DNA of 64,000 bases from Dryococelus australis (Eukaryota; Arthropoda; Insecta; Phasmatodea; Phasmatidae), in assembly GCA_029891345.1 (NCBI GenBank), contig CM057009.1, positions 297,228,466 through 297,292,465 of the forward strand, in the 5' to 3' direction. The notes below the pieces were generated by a model. The model was not told where the DNA came from. It saw nothing but the letters and a program-made list of their open reading frames with translations, and did no database searches. The translations under genes were made by a program, and so were the position numbers. Positions 31,701 through 44,339 of the stretch are shown piece after piece (position 1 is the stretch's first letter; every line of letters starts with the position of its first letter).

Positions 31701-32977
31701 TCACATATTTTGTTCCGGTTGAATTATCTCAACTTCAAGTTCCCTATTAGTTCGTTGGAGTTCTTCTGCATGAAGTTTCAGTTTCTTTTTCTGTAAATCA
31801 ACTTTTTTATCTGTGCCTCGTTTAATTTTTTGAGGTGTGCCTGTAAAGAAGGAAAATGTTGTCTTTCCTAAGCTAATATTCGTAATTGAATATTAATATC
31901 GTATAAACTGTAGTATATCAATTGGTTAATAAATACTGTACTGATAGTACATTAATATGATGTTAACTGGACAGGCATTTGGGATTAAAATTGAGTATTA
32001 AAGCTTCTTCTCACTCTCTTGCCTAGATGTTGCAGAATTTGGGACTCGGTCTACAGTAAATATACACGAGACATCACCGGTATTACAATTATCGAGTGGA
32101 TTTGTCATCACCTCACATTCGAACTTCTCCGAGACATTTAGGCTTACAATTGCTAGAGATGCTTTTCCAATTATGGTTGAAATTTTATGGTAAATAAACG
32201 AGCTTTGCCTCTTTCCCTCCACATGTACCAGTCCTTTTGGCATTGCCGATCTTCACCTGTATATTATATGCAGTGCTACAATCACTCTTTTGCTAATTAG
32301 ATCTACAGTTTTATTAGAAGCTGGCAATATTGTGATTTAAGTATTATCCGGCTAAGATTGTTTGAGGTTTTAAATATTAATTTTATTCTGATTATGTTTT
32401 CAAATTAAAATGTTTACGACGAATTTCCGAGTAACTTATTTCATTGTTAATTTTAAAACAATTCATTCCCATTTAACCTTAGCAACGATACATTTAATTG
32501 CACAAAATATTTTGTTAGTTCAAGTATTTGATTTTTGTATGGTTTATCTCATAAATTTTATGTTAGGAATATAAATGGATAGTGCATATAATGGTTTGTT
32601 TAATGATTCACTTTGTAATAGTGCTTATCCCTTAAATAAATGTTTTACAAAACCGTTAAGATGCTTACCATTGCAGTTTTTCTGATGTTTGGCCAAAAGA
32701 CGTCTCGTAGGTACGCCCAGTGTTTGCCTTCAAAGACGCCGCAGAACTGCCCGCTGCTAAAATCTTCCTGCCAAGCTCTACATTTATCCTTCTTCGTTAG
32801 CATGTCGCAAAAGTAACCAAATAAAACATCTTTCATTGTTAAAATGTTATCTAGAATATATAGATTGGTTTCATTAGACATCGCCTTGTTTATAAACATA
32901 ACTGACTGAGTTTGTAGTTTTAGGCTCTGTAGAAATCTGCCATAGTTACAATTAAAAATGGTTTCTTTGAGGAACAC
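31701..32977 (-). pseudogene. Harbinger-associated Myb/SANT-like gene, three candidate exons
   Basis: On the minus strand, exon 1 (to 32669) encodes KKDKCRAWQE and AYLRDVFWPNIRKTAM, resembling the Myb-like partner of Harbinger transposases. It ends at a GTAAGC donor. Exon 2 begins at 32256 after an ATACAG acceptor with KIGNAKRTGTCGG, matching the usual KxxNxKRTG continuation across the splice, and contains one stop. Exon 3 (31840-31701), after TTTACAG, encodes a basic coiled coil (DKKVDLQKKKLKLHAEEL) and ends at 31701. In active elements this protein binds the ends and carries the transposase into the nucleus. Splice sites are by eye. Confidence 0.6.
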
Positions 32978-33010
32978 AGTATATACAAAACCATGTAACT
33001 AATACCATAT

Positions 33011-36000
33011 TAGACCATACTTGTATTGAACAGTCCCCTGGAATGTAAGCTACTGTGAGAAAAAAAAATCCGAAATGTAGGGGTTATTATAAGACTACCC
33101 TTAGGTTGGCAGAGCATTTATCTCGTTATTATAACCAAAGAGCTGTAGGTTTTGTGCTCGGCCGTAGTAAACTGAATTATTCACAACCTAGGAGAGTAAC
33201 ATTGCTTACCCACAGGGAATACCATTGGGAGTTTAACTTCGAAGTGTACAGTGTAAGTAACAGTCTTTTGCTCTGCGTACCCGGTTGTTTTCACTGGGAC
33301 TGAATGCGAGCATGTTGCTCACTGAAACACTCCGTCAAAAAATTTTCTAATTTTTTCTCAGAAATTATTTGTAATTTTACAAACTTGTAACAGTACAAGA
33401 ATTTCTCTTGCGAAATTACTCGTTTGTAAAATTGCAAGAGCCGTGTTTGTAATATACCTGGAAATATGCTTGTGCTGTGCTGGCCCCTACCCAAGAGCTC
33501 AGACAAAATGGCGGGCTTTCGACAATATAAAACATTATATAGCTGTTTGTGCAAAAACTAGAGGAGACGTAAAGAGTCGGTGCATTCAAAAAGAAAAGTA
33601 TTGAAGTTTACATAGAATAAAACATTAAAAATAACTTTATGATCATAATTCAACAATTAACACAATTTTAAAAACACGTGTCACCATTACTCAATAGCTG
33701 TTAATGTTTATGTTTCATAGCTACACAGAATTATAAACTAAAATAAATACGTTTTGGACTAATATTTCGTAGGTGTTCAAAGGTAATAACTGTCTCATTG
33801 ATGCACATTTTTAAAACAACATAATTCTTCTGTTATAAAACTGTAATTGTGCGAATGTGCAGTCGGCCTACAGAAATTTAACGGCTTTACGAAGAGCAAC
33901 AATTTTATAATTCGTTAACCTCATTCCTTCCCAATACGTAGAATTACGTTATGCTTAGCCACTACCTGACTATATTCACTACGAATATAATTTTAAACTT
34001 CGTAAGTCGGGTTGGTCGCGTGGTTAAAGATACGGAACAATTTTTTCCCCCTGTGTCTGTTATTAATTTATCACATTTGTTTTCTATACAAGAAATATAA
34101 TTTTATTTACACTTCTGAATAACGTAAGTTGAAATACAAGCTTATCATTTGTAGCTTGCGATCGCTTTCGCTTCTCACAAACACATTCGGGGCTTTGGAA
34201 ATGGTTAAATTTTTGAGCCGCCCGGTTTACAACAGTGAAATGATTTCCCTCTGCATTTAGTCGTCATGGTGATAAGTGGTCCAGTTGCCCGATAATTCTT
34301 CACAAAATGTTCAGTATTAAAATTTTGAAATATTTTTGCCAAAAGAATATTGGCGAATTTTTCTGCGTGCGAAAACTTTTAAATTGATAGCAAGCATTGA
34401 GTGGCGTCCCTCATGTACGAGGCAGCTTTATCAAGAATGTTTTGGAGAAAAGTAAATGCTATCATATCAGCGAGTTTGATAGCTGATGAGTACACTTATA
34501 ATTATCACTTTATTGTAATACTGTCTCGTAATCAGCAACTTTTCCTGTGATACCAAATTATCCAGAATAATAATTGTCCAGAATTTTTAAATCGCTATGT
34601 GGGCGAATATTTTAATCAATTATTGTGAAGAAATGTAATTGATGCATACCTTATTAAGTTAGTGGGTTTTATTAAGTATATAAAGGCTTTAAGTGTGAAA
34701 TAGCCGAGGTATAAAATATATCTTCTACAGCCGAGTTTTGTTATTTATTATGTATGAAGCTCAAAATAATGTTGGTATACATTCACATGTAGATTATCCT
34801 GAGTGGATTGATTGATAGTGTGATTTACTTTTATTGTAATTAAGGCTATGGTATAGCAAATATGCTATTTATTGGGTGTACCAATGAATATAAATACTAC
34901 GGAGTTTTATTAGGACAAGAAGTTTTAATTCAATGTATGTTAAAGTTGAGAGCTATCTTCGTGATATTAAACAGTGTTATCTGAAATCTGGTGTATGTAT
35001 TGTAAATTACCTCCTTGTGTTGGGTAAGGTACGGCACAGCTGATACCAGGATGGCCGGAACGGGAATCAAACCCGGATTAGCATCTACATTGTTTAAAAA
35101 AAAAACCTGTAATTTGGCAGAAAAGCGCTTTTAAAAGCTTTTGTACTTAAAATTACTATTGTCGCGCCGGCTTAAGAACGGACTTGGCTCCACCTATCCG
35201 AGTGAAAGAGAGAGGCAGAACGACTTGCTAAGCACCAAACACAGGTAGTTGGCAGGCGGGTAGACGAGTCTGTAGGCACTCCCTCCCACCTGCCGTCGTC
35301 CAATGGATACCTTTCCCGGGGAGAAGTGGCCCGACATTGGCACTGCTCCCAAGTCCCAAGTTACAGCAGCGCTACTATAACAGTTTTTTTTTTACAGTGA
35401 CGCACGTTCCGTAAATTTCACATAACTCGCCATGAATTCGCGAAACCTCTCCGCATGAACGCTTGTTGAATTTTCTGTACTACTGGAGTAGGAAAAAATA
35501 CGAAAAAAATTACAATTTCCGCTGTGCGAGTGTTTCACCACACAACAGTTACATATACAAAAGCGAAATGGCGTGGAATTTGTTTTGTTGTACGCCAACT
35601 CGGTCGTTCATTGGCAGCGCGTAGCTGTGGAAACGGACATTTTGTCTGATTGGCTGTTGGACATTATGGGATATTCCCTATTGGTCGGGATACCATCAGG
35701 CAGGTTAGTCTCGAGGATTAGATTGGTGAACGGTGGTCCACCATAATGCTAGCGAATCGAAAATTTTGGAATACGTGACGCTTAGCATGCAGGAATATTG
35801 AGGAATTTCACATTCCGAGAGTACTTGAGTGAGAATAATGTGGAGAGCATTCCTTTATTTGTCTGAGACTGTTTAAACGTTTCATTTGATGTTATGTCTG
35901 TCAAGTGGTAACACGTAAATTTTCGCAAAAAAAAAAAGCCAAAGATATATTAGTAGGACAGGAAAATCTCACGTTTAAAACGGCCTGTCTGCTAGACACC

Positions 36001-36236
36001 GCAGTCCTACTATTCTGTTAGTGGGCTGTTGCCCCAGTGTGTAGCCACTTTTACCTGAGCCCAGAGCCGTGTTTCAGTAAAACTGTGGACTTTATTGTAA
36101 GTGAAATTTCTTGAAACTTCAACTAAAAAAAATATTAGTGGACCACAAAATATATACCTGTAAAATTGTAATTTTTACTCTATACATTACAAGTTACTCT
36201 TAAAATTACAAATGCTTTGTTCCATAAACTTATGAG
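33011..36236. other. Non-coding DNA
   Basis: AT-rich, with a GC-richer patch at 35,160-35,380 and three ATTGG (reverse CCAAT) boxes at 35610, 35649 and 35680. It includes a tRNA-SINE fragment at 35,030-35,090. No coding similarity seen. Confidence 0.45.
35030..35090 (-). mobile_element. Fragment of tRNA-derived SINE (family C)
   Basis: Minus-strand sequence GGTTTGATTCCCGTTCCGGC, then CATCCTGGT, matches the box B and following body of the SINE at 51770-51965. Confidence 0.6.
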
Positions 36237-36474
36237 TATAGGCTATTCACGCTAAAATGAGCACTTTTGGAAACCCTCTCATTTTGAATAAGTCATAAAA
36301 TATTTTATTTTAACCTTAGGTGTTAACTTCCGAGTGCGGTGAAATATACACACTGTGTTTATTGCTTACATGATAATATTTATTGTAAAATTTTGCTAAA
36401 GGACAAAAAAAAAACACTGAAAGGAAAAAGCAACTAGGTCCACAAAAGTGCTCACTTTACTGTGAACAGCCTGT
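36237..36474. mobile_element. MITE, GTGAGCAC family, short copy
   Basis: Left end TATAGGCTATTCACGCTAAA and right end TTTACTGTGAACAGCCTGTA form terminal inverted repeats of about 28 bp. At about 238 bp it is shorter than the 415-430 bp copies, like the one at 59275. Confidence 0.85.
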
Positions 36475-37596
36475 ACTAGTAATTTGTAAATAATTTTCTA
36501 CAGGTGTTCGGAGATTGATAAAAAGTATTATTAGTGGTAATTTTGTTTGATAAATGTGAATTTGAAGGATAATAATATATGGCCAAGTGACACTATTGGT
36601 GATTCTCTAGTAGGAATAATTTTCAAATCCAACCCGAATTCATAGGGGAATTATTTAAATGCTGCGTAACTTTACACTGTACGTGTACTTTTCATATAAC
36701 CTATGAATCGCTTCAAAATGGTTTTAAGTAGACTGTCATTTAATTTTGTGTTGTAATTATATTTTTATATTTATATGTGTATTTTCTTCAACTTTTACGT
36801 TCTTTACTTTGACACAAACAAAAATATTCTCTGATTATAAACTAAAAACACCCGCCTGCATTTTGCTCTGGTTGGGTAATATTTCAATACACTTTCATTT
36901 TTTGATGTCACTCCTAAAATATTTTCCAGTTTCACCTCTCGTGATATCTTGATTAACCTCGACTCACTAGTTAGATGGCAGAATTCACTTGTAAATTATT
37001 AGCAAAATCTACAAGTGCACTCTCCTGCTTTGTGGAACACTAGATGTATTGTTTCACCATATTTATCTGTACTTTGAACTTCTAACTCGTAAATTATTAG
37101 TCTTGTAGTTTTGTGGCATAGGGCCCCGTGTGGCACGAGACTCGGTATTTGTTTCCTTACAGGTCTGTTATTTGCTCAGAGTTCACCTGCACCTCTAATT
37201 ACTAGAGACCTAAGAAATTCACAATTCAATGACCTGTAGGCTAGACTTCACAGTCTTATGTACTCTCATACAGATTATATCCTATGTATAGGTTGATTGT
37301 TGTGGTAGTAAAGTGCGGTGGTTGGGCGCACAATTTATTTCATGTTTGTTATTGGCTCATTTATCTCCAGGAGGTGTCAAGCAATACGTCGACCAATTAC
37401 AAACGTAACATGAACGTACATGTGTGTAAATTCCAACTTGTCTAGAAATGAACCTGTGAAATTCTCGTGTCTCTACTTATTACCCGTCTTATATACTGTG
37501 GTCCAATTGCAAACGTAACAGACATCCAACTGTGTTTGAAGTCTAGCTTGTCCGAATAAGAATTCGTGAAATTTCCCAGTCCCTAGATGCAAGCAT
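36475..37596. other. Non-coding DNA with Harbinger-like end sequence
   Basis: CTTTGTGGAACAC near 37,030 and TGTGGCATAGGGCCC near 37,110 resemble Harbinger termini facing each other, suggesting nested MITE remains. No coding signal. Confidence 0.35.
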
Positions 37597-38038
37597 TATA
37601 GTCTATTCGCGGTTTCTTCAAACTTTTTGAATCAAACCTTTGAAAAATGACCCCATGAAAGACGGAATTGTTTGTTTCTTAATGATATTACACATCACGA
37701 GCGTATTATACTTGTGTTAACACAAAATAATGTAAAAGTACCTAATTATTGGTAAAATTAGAATTTTTATTTTTATTTTGCTTATAAATTATGATATTTA
37801 ATTTATAATTAATATGAGCACAATCTGGGAGAAAATAGGTGTGTTGGTAATGCCTTGTAAAAAATAGTTTTTATTCAAAATATTATTACACTGAGTAAGC
37901 AGGAATGCAGTGCATTGTCCCTTTGGATTAATTTTCTAAACTCGGTTAAGCTTTGTTTGAATGACGCGAAGGCGTATTCTGGAAGTATACATATAGCAGG
38001 ACTTCAGAAGAAATGGAAGTAATCATTAATAGGCTATA
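37597..38038. mobile_element. MITE, CTATTCGCGG family, copy 1
   Basis: It begins TATAGTCTATTCGCGGTTTC and ends with AATAGGCTATA. The interior GTGTGTTGGTAATGCCT and TCGGTTAAGCTTTGTTTG recur in the copy at 63577 and, inverted, near 58,650. Confidence 0.75.
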
Positions 38039-38865
38039 ATTAGAGTGTGTGCCTCATGATGATCCTGCAGGGGTAAGGGCGAGATGCCTGAGGGCGCAGA
38101 CGAGAGAGAGCTTGCAAAGACTGGCGGATGTGACGTGATGGCTTAGTCTGCCTCGGAAATGAGAAATGAGATCGGCGAAGTCATGAGGCAGGAAATAGAT
38201 TTGGTGCGGTGAGGAAGGAGCACCTTGACTTTGGACTAACAGACGTCGCTGAGGATGCACGAAGAAAATAACGCCAACTCCCGGCTGCAAACGAAGCAAC
38301 CTAGCAAAACACAAACCGCGGCTCGTGAAACTCGCAGCGAAAATAATCGGTTTCCACGTGCAATTATTTGGAGAATAGTTGCTAGGATTATTTTTTATAG
38401 AACTTCAAGTAAGTCATAGCGAATTAAAAAAAAAAAAAAGGTTTCTTTTAAATAAAGCAGATAATATTTTATTTCAGCGAGAAAGCACTGTAGGCTTCGT
38501 TGTTGCCATGAGCAAGGAAATAAATAGTTAAATGTGTAGAGGAAAGGAGCAAAATATGGAATACCATTGTGGTTTTTATTTATGATCATTCGAGTTTTAT
38601 TTAATTTCATGCGTGCACATATTGATTAATTAAACGCACTATCTTAGGTCACCACAGTAAAGTTAGAACCAAAAATATTTACAACATATCAATTCTAAAA
38701 AAAATGTTTTATCAACAAATGTACTTTTTGGCCACTGTGAAATGTGCTACCCAATATGAAATACTGCCAATTAATATTACAAATTATAATCTGAAAATGA
38801 AAAAGCACATTTTTACATTTATTTCGTATTTTAGAAATGGCCATGGAATATATTGAAAACGTACT
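38039..38865. other. Non-coding DNA
   Basis: A GC-richer patch lies at 38,060-38,350 and AT-rich DNA follows. No domain recognised in the open frames. Confidence 0.4.
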
Positions 38866-39592
38866 TTACTTTTTGCGATATTCACACACAAACATATCGT
38901 TTTCGGCAGCAGAACATAACAGTGTGACACCGTTGTGCACACTCCAAGCTCTGCATCCACGTTTCACCTCTTCGATCTTGTGAAAACTAACCTCGCAATA
39001 GAAGCACGCAGCATCTTGATCAGCAGGACTTACTAACCCGATATCCACCAAATCATTTCTTGAAGATTGATCACTCACGTCGTGTGGGTCTTCATCCGAA
39101 GAACTTTCGAATCTCCGTTTCTTCCGTTCTCGCGTCTTACGTGCAACCAAACCACTGCAAAAAGGCTGAGTGTTGTATAGTTCTAGGTTAGTGTCTGTTG
39201 TAGAAGCTTTTTCTGATTTGACTGAAGGATGTTTAGTGTGGTTCCCTTTCTTTGTTTTTTTTTTCGAAGTGTTTTTGTATGGCGACGATGGCAAAAATGG
39301 CGCCTTTCTTGGTGCTCGTCCCCAAACCGTAGAACTTATTTCCCATCATTAACATGTAATTGACTAAACTTGTTCCCAGCTCAGGTGGGAAGACGGGACG
39401 CCTGCCTAATGTCGATTGACTTGCTTCTGCAGGCGTTTCTTCCTTTTTCGACGCCATACGAAGCGAAGTCGTTCCTGGAACATTGAAAACCGTTGATGTC
39501 TTTTTATACCCCATAGAACCTTTTCTCACTTCCGTAATTGCTTGCTCCACATCGCCTGCATTCCACTTCTCTCCTTCCCGCTAGACATAACT
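38866..39592 (-). pseudogene. Internally deleted pogo/pipsqueak-type transposase gene
   Basis: On the minus strand the first part (39592-39330) encodes a pipsqueak-type helix-turn-helix (AITEVRKGSMGYKKTSTVFN then VPGTTSLRM), a linker LGRRPVFPPELGTSLVNYML and KFYGL, as in pogo/CENP-B-like transposases of insects. The frame then changes at about 39,300. The second part (open to 38866) gives a basic and Ser/Asp-rich linker (RRFESSSDEDPHD) and a cysteine/histidine carboxy domain (ACFYCEVSFHKIEE, ending MFVCEYRKK). The DDE catalytic core expected between these parts is missing. The copy is therefore a non-autonomous deletion derivative or a remnant that kept only the DNA-binding and C-terminal parts. 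Confidence 0.7.
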
Positions 39593-40523
39593 ATTCCATA
39601 TTTAGAACATAAACGTATTCCATTATAGGTGCATGGCCAATTTGGATTATAAACAATGAGAATTTGCACACCAAGCGAACAAATATTTTATTACGTAACT
39701 TGATTAATATGTTAAAATCTTACACTATTGACACCGTACTTAGCCACCGTTGTTTACAATAACTATTCATTTTCATCTGCATTAGAAACGTTCCTTACAC
39801 AAATGCTTCAAAGAGAAAGAAAAGAAAGTTGACCACCTACAACAAACAGCGCATCTAAACTGAGTTCTTACCACTCACAAAGTATGTGTCACCTTGTATG
39901 TGCTTCCGCTCGCCACATTGATGAAGTGCTGCAATGTGTCTGTTTCCCGAACCTTCAATATTCTATGTTAAGTACATATTCCATATTTGGTTCCTTTCGT
40001 CTATTATTATACAATATGGCAGTTTACATCGAATGTGCCCATGGTTAAACATAAGTCAGAGTTCAGCAAAATACAACCACACAACAGGACGACAAGGAAT
40101 TACAAAGCAACAAAAATTGCATTGCAACTGTCATTAACAAGTAGAAAAAGATGGCGGAAACAAAAGTGTACAGAAACTGACTACAAAAAATAACAACCAT
40201 AATGCAAAAAAGATCAGTAATAAATAAAAATCTTTGTATTCTGCTAGGATATTATTTTCCTCATTGGTTTTATTATGGATATGCCCTGCTGTAATTTCCT
40301 GTTCAATTTTATATTTGTAATTTTATTTATAAGACTGTTCAATATATGTTGTCGACGTTTAAATGACTGATACAAATTTATTACTTCCTAATCCTTTATT
40401 ATTTTTGTATTTTAAATGTGTGTATATATACGCCTACATATGGTAGTAAAGAAAGAGTACGCCAAACATGCTTCTTGAATACTTGTGGAGTTAGCGAGGG
40501 TATGCTTAAACAGCATGGGATAA
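39593..40523. other. Non-coding DNA
   Basis: No repeats or coding similarity seen. Confidence 0.4.
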
Positions 40524-41298
40524 CACTGAGGAAAAGGTTTTGTTGAATCAAACAAAGTTTGTTGAACGCAACAAAATTAATTGTTTGTATAGTTGCAATG
40601 ACATATTTTGTTGGTGAAACTGAATCATTTTGTTCTTCTTATTTGGTTACCCCAAACCAAGAATTGGTTGGCGCAACTAGCAATTGGTTCGGATATACGT
40701 ACATTAAACAGTTTTGGTAAATATAATAAGAATTGGAATCCAGACCGAGATTCGAACGTAGACCACCTGCGCCCGAGTATTATACGCCTTAGAAACCTCA
40801 GCTAATGTGACTACTGATACAATTGGGATGTGTTTAAAAACATACATTTTAAATACTGGTCAACGAGCGCAAATCTATATTTCAGGTTTTACAGCTTTAA
40901 TTTTTCAATTTCCTGTTGAACTTGTTTTACTATGGCGTTTATACCAAAGCATCAATAAATGCACTATCAAACACTGTAACTATCATAATTGCCACAAAAA
41001 AATGCAAACTCACTCTCGAGCTGTATTCTCGAACGAAGGCAATCAAATGAGTGGCCAAAAAAAAATAAAAATATATATATATATATATTGTTGATTCAAC
41101 AAAATATATTGTTGACATTCTGATTTCTTTAGTCCAAACACAGATGTATTGTTTATTCAAGCATGTATTTTGTTAGATGAACAAAATTAATTTTGTTACT
41201 TGTAAAATTTTATTTACTCAACAAAAATTTCTGTTGGGACAACTAAATATATTTTTGGTCTCATACAAACAAATATTTTATTAGCTGTTCTCTCAGTG
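40524..41298. mobile_element. Candidate non-autonomous element with CAACAAA subterminal repeats
   Basis: Left end CACTGAGGAAAAGGTTTTG and, inverted, right end CACTGAGAGAACAGCTAAT. Both flanks are crowded with CAACAAA / TTTGTTG words, about eight at each side. There is a tRNA-like segment inside. No target duplication is evident. Confidence 0.5.
40735..40812 (-). other. tRNA-like sequence inside the element
   Basis: On the minus strand TTAGCTGAGGTTTCTAAGGC resembles box A and GGTCTACGTTCGAATCTC box B, with spacing typical of a tRNA. It is probably a tRNA pseudogene or SINE head. Confidence 0.6.
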
Positions 41299-41712
41299 AA
41301 GTTGGAGTAAATAGACATTGTAGGTCCAGACAAACATGGTAAGCACCGTAATTACAGAGAAACAGATGAGGTTATATTAGAAGAAATTCACATTTACATA
41401 AAATGCTTCCCTGTAATAGAAAGCCACTACTTACGAGCCTAGGCACGGGGACTGTATTTAGATTGGAGCCTATCGATTTCTCAAATGAACCGGTGGTATA
41501 AATAAAAATGTAGCATATAAACGAGCCATATACTAATCAACACACGTGCGCATGTGTGTTAAATAATGGATTTAATTTAAGGTTCTTCACACATAAGAAG
41601 TACGAGTGTGTATTTTGCGAGCAATATAGTATGGTCACTGAACGGATCAAAGAACATATTACGTTGAGTGAGGACTGCGAAGAATCGCGCGCGGCGTGAG
41701 GATGAGGAATTT

Positions 41713-41734
41713 GGGGGGGGGGGGGGGGGGGGGG
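41713..41734. repeat. Poly-G run of 22
   Basis: Uninterrupted G22. It can form quadruplex structures, and its length may be uncertain in the assembly. Confidence 0.95.
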
Positions 41735-44075
41735 TGGAATTTTCAGTTCGTTTCGCCGCGTCTCATAAATTCCGCGTAGTATAAATTTTGGCTAGGAGAA
41801 GTTACGATGCTCGTTTGAGTTTCAATCGAGATCTCTCGTCAATACCAATCGATTGCGTGTATAAAAAAATTATTTTTTGGTGTGTTTATGGTGAAATTGT
41901 AAGCGTTTTATATATAAAAAAAAGAAAAGAAAACTTAACACAATTTCGGCGTATATTCGTCAAAAAGCCAAGTCGAAATACAGAAATCGTATGCGGTTGG
42001 AAAGAGCATCTCAAAATCAATCCAGTGATACCCATAAAATCCCATATGATCGAGCGAAGCGGTGCCAGGAACGTAAAATAAACATCAAGGCGTCCGTCCA
42101 ACCGCGTCAACGTAGACATATTCACACAAAACAAACGGCCGTGTCCACAACACAGCCAAACCCAATTTTTTTAATTTTTATTCCTTCGTGCTTCACATGC
42201 ATTTGCGAAACTCTTGTCACAGTAGCTGAAAGCAACGAACTGCCAAAAAAAAAAAAAAAAAAAAAAAAACAGGAAAATTAGCGTTTGGTGTTATTAAATT
42301 GTCGAAAACATAGCTGCGAGCGGAAAAAAATGGCGGGTGAGGTGTTGGTTTGACACCAAAACTTAATTTACCTTCACCCACGCAAAAATCTATAGCGTCT
42401 AGTTGTTTAATGAGCACTAAAATAAAAGTTTTAAGGGAGGTCATATTAAATTGTAATCTTTAATGTCATTTTTTTAAGTTAAAGGTGATAATTCAGTAGT
42501 TTAAAAAATATGTAATCTATCACATATCACATAAATATAATTTTTATATACAAAAGTGCAACATAACGATACCGGGTGGAGAAAGGAGACACTTCATAGA
42601 TGATACACTCACTCACAAAACTTTTAAATAACTTTGATGTAGTACGTCTAGCGTAAACAAATCATCGTTAGGGTTCACTCCTTACGTGGGTAAAATGTAA
42701 TTTTTTTTTGCATAAATTTGGTAGTTTACTAGATATTTTGTAATAATAACAATACATGTTCTACTGAATCTGTAAATATACACAACTTTATACATATTTT
42801 ATACAAGATTTGACACCTATTCAAATTATATGTGCTTTCAACGTACAGTTCGTAATAAATACGTATATAGTGTATACAGTAGATACTAATACAAAGTAAA
42901 ACCATGTGCATTTACAATATTACATATTTAATTTTTATGCACTAAATTCGGAGTCATTCGAAATATATTACTGCCTACTTCATCTTCCACCTCGATTATT
43001 TAAAACTCTGCTATTAAATCTTTGATGTCATCGATTTCTTAGGTAAACATTCGCTTTGTCTTAAGCAAACTTCAAGATTCTGACCCATCTAATGCCCACT
43101 TGTCATCAGGTGAACTTTCCTTCAGAAGCTGTTACATTATTCCAGTATCTTCTTGTAAGTATGGTCCAATAAGTCCTGTAAAGATACTTCACAGGAAAGG
43201 TCTTAATACTATATATTTGCCTGATATGTCTGCTTTTTTTCCATCATATAATCTATGATAACTAGAATGGATGTCGGCATATTACTTATTCGCCGATAGC
43301 CTAAATAAGTCTTAGGAGGAGTATTTCGATGATTTTTCTTTTGTAAGTTATGACAAAGCTTGTTTTGAGGTTTATCGGATTCGCTTATTTTCTGACACTA
43401 ATTTTTTTGTATATCCTCTTTCAAGATCTTGGTAACTCTATTGATAAACAACTTCACACTTGATGCAGCCACTCATTTATTTTCTTTTGAAATTGTTAGA
43501 CAATATTATGCCGCTTCTGGAGTAGAGACACAATGTCTGATAAACGTAGAAAAAAAAAATTACTTCGTTCATTTTTCTGCCTTACAGTTTTTTTTAAATC
43601 GGTGTCTAATCACGAAGAAACTTATTTTTAAACCTGAAGCGCCTGTGATTGAACCTATTCCACCTTCTTAGAGAAAATCATTATTTATCATTAATTAAAT
43701 GAATTTTTTAATTATAATAATACACCTCTCTTAGTAATGAACAGAAGTCCTTAAATTTTTTCGTTTCAAAAATCCATCCTTCTTATTATCTCCTCGTTGA
43801 CCTAAAAGAGGGCTCTAAAAATTTATGGCACCATTGATAATGCCTTTAATTAATTAACAATAGTTTTCTTATTGATCCAGAACTAATCTAAGGGGAAGTG
43901 TTTGGAAGGAGGAATTACACTCATTGACAGGGAAACTTGCTATACAACAGTAATTTGGAATTTCTCGTAAACCCCTTCGCAGGAAAGGAAAGTAAATGAT
44001 CTGTAAAATAAATAATTAAATGAATAAACAAATAAGTGCGTAAATCCAACCTTATTTTTTTTATTTTTATCTAAG

Positions 44076-44146
44076 CGTGTAGGTGTGTGTGTGTGTGCCG
44101 GTGTGTGAGTGTGCAGGTGTGTGTGCGGGTATGTATTAGTGTGTAG
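44076..44146. repeat. TG-rich microsatellite
   Basis: Alternating GT with interspersed CC, CA and AG units. Confidence 0.9.
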
Positions 44147-44339
44147 AAGGTGGGAATAGACACCTGTAAGTTTGATTCGCCCTTGATATAAAGTAATTAC
44201 ATCACATATAAAGTAGGAAGTACCAAATAAAACTGATATACTGACTTCAGTAGAAGCTCTAAAATAGGTCGTTGCACGGCAGTAGTATGATTATCTTCGT
44301 TCGACAGCAAGGGAACGGGAGGGAGGAGATGAAGCACCA

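Larger units (their letters stand above)
30350..33010. mobile_element. Degenerate PIF/Harbinger transposon (transposase plus Myb-like gene)
   Basis: A plus-strand Harbinger transposase and a minus-strand Myb-like gene face each other, which is the standard two-gene plan of this superfamily. A candidate left end, GGGCTCTGTCCCACAAAAAT, is at 30,358. The right end was not identified, so outer limits are approximate. Confidence 0.7.
41299..44330. other. Non-coding DNA with homopolymer runs
   Basis: Contains a 22-base G run at 41713-41734, an A run at 42244-42270 and a TG-rich microsatellite at 44076-44146. No coding similarity. Confidence 0.5.
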
